From Streptomyces sp. NBC_00247 (GTDB taxonomy: Bacteria; Actinomycetota; Actinomycetes; Streptomycetales; Streptomycetaceae): a stretch of DNA of 64,000 nucleotides. How positions within the stretch are numbered: position 1 is the stretch's first letter; every line of letters begins with the position of its first letter. The notes under the pieces are model-generated. The model made no database searches. It was not told the origin of the DNA and was given only the letters and a program-made list of their open reading frames with translations. Below, in pieces: positions 61,501 through 64,000 of the stretch. The DNA is taken from the NCBI RefSeq assembly GCF_036188265.1, contig NZ_CP108093.1, positions 6,353,001 to 6,417,000 of the forward strand, read 5' to 3'. A program made the position numbers and the translations under genes.

Positions 61501-64000
61501 CCGAGCTCGCCGGTCTGTCCGAGGCCGACCAGGAGCGCCGACTGGTGGACCTGGTCCGGGCTCAGGCCGCGGCCGTGCTGGGGCACTCCGGCCCGGAGGC
61601 GATCACCGCCGGTCGGGCATTCACCGAGTCGGGCTTCGATTCCCTCACCGCGGTCGAGCTGCGCAACCGGCTGAACACCGTGACCGGGCTGCGGCTCCCG
61701 ACCACGATGGTCTTCGACCACCCCACACCCGCCGCCCTGGCCGAGTTCCTGCGCTCCGAGCTGCTGCTCGGCGGGCAGGAGAGCCCGGCGCAGACCGGAA
61801 GCGGCCCGGCCCTCGCCACCTCCGACGACCCGATCACGATCGTCGGCATGGCCTGCCGGTACCCCGGCAAAGTCGCGTCACCCGATGACCTGTGGCGGCT
61901 CGTCGCCGACGGCACCGACGCGATCGGCCCGTTCCCGACGAACCGCGGCTGGGACATGGAGAGCCTCTACGACGAGGACCCGGACGCCGCGGGCAAGTCC
62001 TACGTGCGCGCCGGCGGGTTCATCCACGACGCCGATGTGTTCGACCCTGATTTCTTCGGGATCAGCCCCCGCGAGGCCATGGCCATGGATCCGCAGCAGC
62101 GCTTGCTGCTGGAGACCTCCTGGGAAGCCGTGGAGCGGGCCGGGATCGACCCGGCAGCGCTGCGTGGCAGCAGCACGGGCATCTTCGCCGGAGTGATAGC
62201 AGGCGACTACGCCTCGCGCCTCCCGCAGGTCCCCGAGGGCTTCGAGGGGTATCTGTCCACCGGTAACACCACGAGCGTCGCCTCGGGCCGCGTCTCGTAC
62301 ACCCTGGGCCTTCAGGGGCCGGCGGTCACCGTGGACACCGCGTGCTCGTCCTCACTGGTCGCGGTCCACCTGGCTGCCCAGGCACTGCGGCAGGGCGAGT
62401 GCGACTACGCGCTCGCCGGCGGCGTGACGATCATGGCCGGCCCTGGCAATTTCGTGGAGTTCAGCCGCCAGCGGGCGTTGTCCCCCGGGGGGCGCTGCCG
62501 GGCGTTCTCCGCGGATGCCGACGGAACGGCCTGGGGCGAAGGCGCCGGCATGCTGCTCCTGGAGCGGCAGTCGGACGCCCTGCGCAAGGGCCATCGCATC
62601 CTCGCGGTCGTACGGGGCTCCGCGGTCAACCAGGACGGCGCCAGCAACGGTCTCACCGCCCCGAACGGCCCCTCGCAGCAGCGGGTCATCCGCGCGGCGC
62701 TGGCCAACGCCGGAGTGACCGCCCAGCAGGTGGACGTGGTCGAGGCGCACGGCACGGGCACCGCCCTCGGTGACCCGATCGAGGCCCAGGCCCTGCTGGC
62801 GACGTACGGACGGGACCGGCCTGCGGACCAGCCCCTGTGGCTCGGCTCGATCAAGTCGAACATCGGCCACACCCTCGCGGCGGCCGGAGTCGCCGGCATC
62901 ATCAAGATGGTCGAGGCCATCCGTTCCGGCCTGATGCCCAGGACACTGCACGTCGGCGAGCCGACGGCGGAGGTGGACTGGAGCGACGGAGCGGTCAGCC
63001 TCCTCACGGAGGCCCGGGCGTGGCCGCGGAACGACCACCCGCGGCGCGCGGCCGTGTCCTCCTTCGGCATCAGCGGCACCAACGCGCACGTCGTGCTGGA
63101 GCAGGCCCCGGCCCAGGAGGCACCGGAAGCCTCCGAGCCCTTCGAGGGCCCCGTCCCGGTGGTCCTCTCCGCACGCGGCGGCGCCGCGCTGCGGGAGCAG
63201 GTGGAACACCTCCGTGAACTGGTGGCCGCCGATGCCTCGCTGCCTCTCGCGGACCTGGCCCACGCACTGCTGACGACGCGTTCGGCGTTCGAGGACCGGG
63301 CCGTGGTGGTCGCAGCCGACCGCACGGAACTGCTCCACGGCCTGGACGCGCTGCTGGCCGACCGGCCCGCGCCGCACGTGGTCCAGGGCGAGACCGGCGA
63401 TTCCGCAGAGGCGATCTTCGTCTTCCCGGGCCAGGGCTCCCAGTGGGCCGGCATGGCCCTCGACCTGGCCGACCGCTCGCCGGTGTTCGCGGAGCGGCTG
63501 GCCGAGTGCGCCACCGCCCTGTCCTCGTACACGGACTGGTCGCTCCTCGACGTGCTGCGGGGCGCCGAGGGCGCGCCGTCGCTCGACCGCGTGGACGTGG
63601 TCCAGCCCGTGCTGTTCGCGGTGATGGTCTCGCTGGCCGAACTGTGGCAGTCGTACGGCGTCCGCCCGGCCGGCGTGGTCGGACACTCCCAGGGTGAGAT
63701 CGCCGCGGCCTGCGTCGCGGGCGCCCTGAGCCTGGACGACGCGGCCAAGGTGGTCGCGCTGCGCAGCCGGCTGATCGGCGCCAGGATGGCGGGCAAGGGC
63801 GGCATGGGCGCGGTCCCGCTGCCGGTCTCCGAAGTCCGGGAGCTGCTCGCCGGCTGGAACGGCCGGATCGGGGTCGCGGCCGTGAACGGCCCGGCCTCCA
63901 CGGTGGTCTCCGGTGACGCGCGGGCCCTGGCCGATTTCCTGGAGTCCTGCGTCGAGCAAGGCGTCCGCGCCCGCCGGATCCAGGTGGACTACGCCTCGCA
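55572..64000 (+). CDS. Type I modular PKS 3: module 6 and start of module 7 (3' end outside window)
   Basis: Open from ATG 55572 to the window edge (about 2809 residues). The N-terminal docking helix (1-33) begins NEQKLRDYLKRVT, almost the same as in PKS2. Module 6 is KS-AT-DH-ER-KR-ACP with a malonyl AT, predicted to add a fully reduced two-carbon unit. Module 7 begins at 61827 with a KS and a methylmalonyl AT, cut at the YAS of its YASH motif. The gene lies 31 bases after the PKS2 stop with GAAGGTG upstream. The rest of this PKS and any off-loading partners lie downstream of the window. Confidence 0.94.
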   Translation, partial: MSNEQKLRDYLKRVTTDLQKARHELRDAEAGRHEPIAIVGMACRFPGGVDSPEALWNLVHEGVDAITDFPDGRGWDADALFDPDPDSPGRTYVTKGGFLHDADRFDAEFFGISPREADAIDPQQRLLLETAWEAFERAGIDPASVKGQQGGVFVGAIAQDYATRPGETPPELEGYLLTGNTTSVASGRLAYTFGLEGPAVTVDTACSSSLVALHLAVQSLRDGECPIALAGGVTVMASPTLFVEFSRQRGLSADGRCRSMSADADGTGFAEGAGLLVLERLSDARRNGHDVLAVIRGSAVNQDGASNGLTAPNGPSQERVIRSALANARLSASEVDVVEAHGTGTKLGDPIEAQALIATYGQARQDDNPLWLGSIKSNIGHAQAAAGVAGVIKMVMAIRNGVMPPTLHVDEPTPEVDWSAGAVELLTQPRDWDELERPRRAGVSSFGVSGTNAHVIVEQVVATPAETEAEPVSGPVPWVVSGKTGVALSEQAGRLVSFLEERPEWDVAAVGRSLAVSRARFDHRAVVVGESREELLDGLRALVPGEAVRGGSVAFLFSGQGSQRVGMGRGLYAAEPVFAAVFDEVVGALDVHLDRSLAGVIEGEPELLGRTVFTQPALFAIEVALFRLLAHYGVEPDYLVGHSVGELAAAHVAGVLSLEDAARLVCARARLMEGVAEGGAMVALNAGEARVLGWLGGRPGVGVAGFNSPGSTVVSGDEAAVLEVLEVARAEGVKATRLRVSHAFHSAHLDVVLDELTEVARGLTHAVPRIPVVSNVTGELVEEFTAEYWAVQARSAVRFAQGVGTLAGLGVTAFVELGPDGTLAALAGECLAEAEGTVVVPLLRKDRDEKRSFLAALGSVHAHGVDVDWQRFLPGSALAELPTYAFQRQPYWLKKPVGSDPAGLGMAAADHPLLSATVQPADSDSLILTGRLSLSTHSWLADHMIGDTVVVPGTAFLELAIRAGDQLGCSTVEDLALEQPLVLLATGSVQIQVSVAAPDEFGRRTVAVHSRRGEGEWVRHATGRLSDAPGTETATLTAWPPKDATPVSVDGFYEGLAQLGYHYGPAFAGLRSAWQAGDTVYAEVELPLEQHQAAAGFGIHPALLDSALHALAITAQDSPAGKVRLPFAWTDITLHATGATKARIALTPAGNDTFSLVVADGSGQPVATVGALTLRAVAADKIASITVPGQDGLYELEWVAVPIEDRAATTPETLIELGDGELADLTARSPAGAKAPGLVLARFGHAQTAPEAAKARPDEPAGVVEATHHLVGRALGLVQDWLSDDHYRDSTLVVLTRSAVQALPGDAGDDLAAAAVRGLVRTAQSENPGRFMLLDVDGREESDRVLAAAVAAGESELVIRHGTAHRPQLARRTAKDLLRAPAEDGWRLDVTTPGTLDALELVPVPVAEQLGEGQVRIAVRAAGLNFRDVMIALGMYPDRALIGSEGAGVVVEVGPGVTDLAPGDAVLGLLSGGVGPTSVTDRELVTRMPEGWSFAQAASVPIVFLTAYYGLVDLAGLRSGESVLVHAAAGGVGMAAVQLARHLGAEVYGTASTGKWPVLRSQGLDEDHIANSRTLDFEARFLEATAGRGVDVVLDATAREFVDASLRLLPRGGRFLEMGKTDIREPGQVAEEHPGVSYQAFDLMEAGPARIQQMLIELMRLFEQGVLRPLPIASWDVRRSPEAMRFLSQAKHVGKLVLQVPSGVHADGTVLITGGTGSLGARIARHLVAERGVRHLLLASRRGAGAEGASELAAELTAAGASVRIEACDTADRTALAALLESVPPEHPLTGVVHAAGVLDDSLVGGLTADRLAAVLRPKVDAAWHLHELTAGADLAMFVLFSSLAGISGNPGQANYAAANAFLDGLAQLRRFRGLPATSLAWGPWASAGMAAGLTAGDQARIGRSAVRPLTDAEALRAFLDGAEGDRALLVPAALDLPALRRMAGAGELPGILRGVLRTPGRRAVSAASGGGSSLTAELAGLSEADQERRLVDLVRAQAAAVLGHSGPEAITAGRAFTESGFDSLTAVELRNRLNTVTGLRLPTTMVFDHPTPAALAEFLRSELLLGGQESPAQTGSGPALATSDDPITIVGMACRYPGKVASPDDLWRLVADGTDAIGPFPTNRGWDMESLYDEDPDAAGKSYVRAGGFIHDADVFDPDFFGISPREAMAMDPQQRLLLETSWEAVERAGIDPAALRGSSTGIFAGVIAGDYASRLPQVPEGFEGYLSTGNTTSVASGRVSYTLGLQGPAVTVDTACSSSLVAVHLAAQALRQGECDYALAGGVTIMAGPGNFVEFSRQRALSPGGRCRAFSADADGTAWGEGAGMLLLERQSDALRKGHRILAVVRGSAVNQDGASNGLTAPNGPSQQRVIRAALANAGVTAQQVDVVEAHGTGTALGDPIEAQALLATYGRDRPADQPLWLGSIKSNIGHTLAAAGVAGIIKMVEAIRSGLMPRTLHVGEPTAEVDWSDGAVSLLTEARAWPRNDHPRRAAVSSFGISGTNAHVVLEQAPAQEAPEASEPFEGPVPVVLSARGGAALREQVEHLRELVAADASLPLADLAHALLTTRSAFEDRAVVVAADRTELLHGLDALLADRPAPHVVQGETGDSAEAIFVFPGQGSQWAGMALDLADRSPVFAERLAECATALSSYTDWSLLDVLRGAEGAPSLDRVDVVQPVLFAVMVSLAELWQSYGVRPAGVVGHSQGEIAAACVAGALSLDDAAKVVALRSRLIGARMAGKGGMGAVPLPVSEVRELLAGWNGRIGVAAVNGPASTVVSGDARALADFLESCVEQGVRARRIQVDYAS
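55671..61770 (+). other. PKS3 module 6: KS-AT(malonyl)-DH-ER-KR-ACP
   Basis: KS 55671-56950 (Cys206); AT 57228-58120 with SHAFHS (malonyl); DH 58300-59110 with His943, but the motif reads HMIGDTVVVP, with Asp947 where HxxxGxxxxP has Gly; ER 59720-60685 with HAAAGGVGMAAVQLA and Tyr (LGMYP); KR 60696-61260 with LDD; ACP 61480-61770 with Ser2024. Confidence 0.92.
56990..58250 (+). repeat. Near-identical AT block, copy in module 6
   Basis: Fourth copy. Short linker variant as in module 1, and a 3' end shared with the loading module. Confidence 0.85.
61827..64000 (+). other. PKS3 module 7: KS-AT(methylmalonyl), truncated by window end
   Basis: KS 61827-63105 (Cys2258); AT from about 63420 with FPGQGSQW, GHSQGE and the beginning of YASH at the last bases, predicting methylmalonyl. 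Reductive domains lie outside. Confidence 0.9.

Noticed and set aside
25425..64000. Assignment to the abyssomicin cluster
   Set aside because: The cassette is of the same type, but four consecutive DH-KR modules followed by two DH-ER-KR modules with this AT order do not fit the abyssomicin chain as I know it. A named product cannot be supported.

Overview
The window looks like Streptomyces (or a close actinomycete) chromosomal DNA. GC is very high and third codon positions are mostly G/C. GTG starts and GTGA/ATGA overlaps are common. It carries families typical of streptomycetes: a large LAL-type LuxR regulator, a DUF6059 small protein, discoidin-domain glycosidases and modular type I polyketide synthases (PKS). 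No rRNA, tRNA or CRISPR array was seen.

Positions 1-9,000 form a sugar-use locus: the start of an extracellular solute-binding lipoprotein gene (minus strand, cut by the window), a cytoplasmic GH3 beta-glucosidase, a LacI-family repressor, and a secreted DUF1996 protein downstream of a secreted GH2-like glycosidase with two discoidin domains. An identical perfect 14-bp palindrome lies in front of both glycosidase transcription units (1501-1514 and 8726-8739). This suggests one LacI-controlled regulon: polysaccharide is attacked outside the cell and the oligosaccharides are finished inside.

Positions 9,000-15,300 are a mixed stretch: a small membrane protein, a prephenate dehydratase with an altered ACT motif, an unusual FHA-FAD oxygenase fusion, an RNA 2',3'-cyclic phosphodiesterase, a frameshifted scrap of an IS630-type transposase, a DUF6059 gene, and about 1 kb with no convincing gene.

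Positions 15,300-64,000 are the left part of a biosynthetic cluster. A LAL regulator is followed by a convergent P450-ferredoxin pair, an NTF2/SnoaL-like gene, and a tightly overlapping five-gene cassette: KASIII-like, FkbH-like glyceryl transferase, stand-alone ACP, E2-like acyltransferase and alpha/beta hydrolase. This is the recognised tetronate-forming set (agglomerin Agg1-5, abyssomicin AbyA1-A5). Three modular PKS genes follow directly. PKS1 has a KSQ loading module plus modules 1-3, PKS2 has modules 4-5, and PKS3 has module 6 and the start of module 7, where the window ends. All complete extension modules are reductive. The predicted growing chain is an acetate-started, methyl-branched tetraene followed by saturated units: CH3-CH=CH-CH=C(CH3)-CH=CH-CH=CH-CH2-CH(CH3)-CH2-CH2-... 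It would presumably be released onto glyceryl-ACP as a tetronate. A tetraene tail plus a tetronate fits a spirotetronate or another cycloaddition-derived tetronate, but the later modules and tailoring genes lie outside the window, so the exact product cannot be named.

The PKS genes contain long near-identical tracts with relaxed, T-rich codon use. They recur in the loading module and modules 1, 4 and 6, and in modules 2 and 5. The pattern points to recent duplication and gene conversion.
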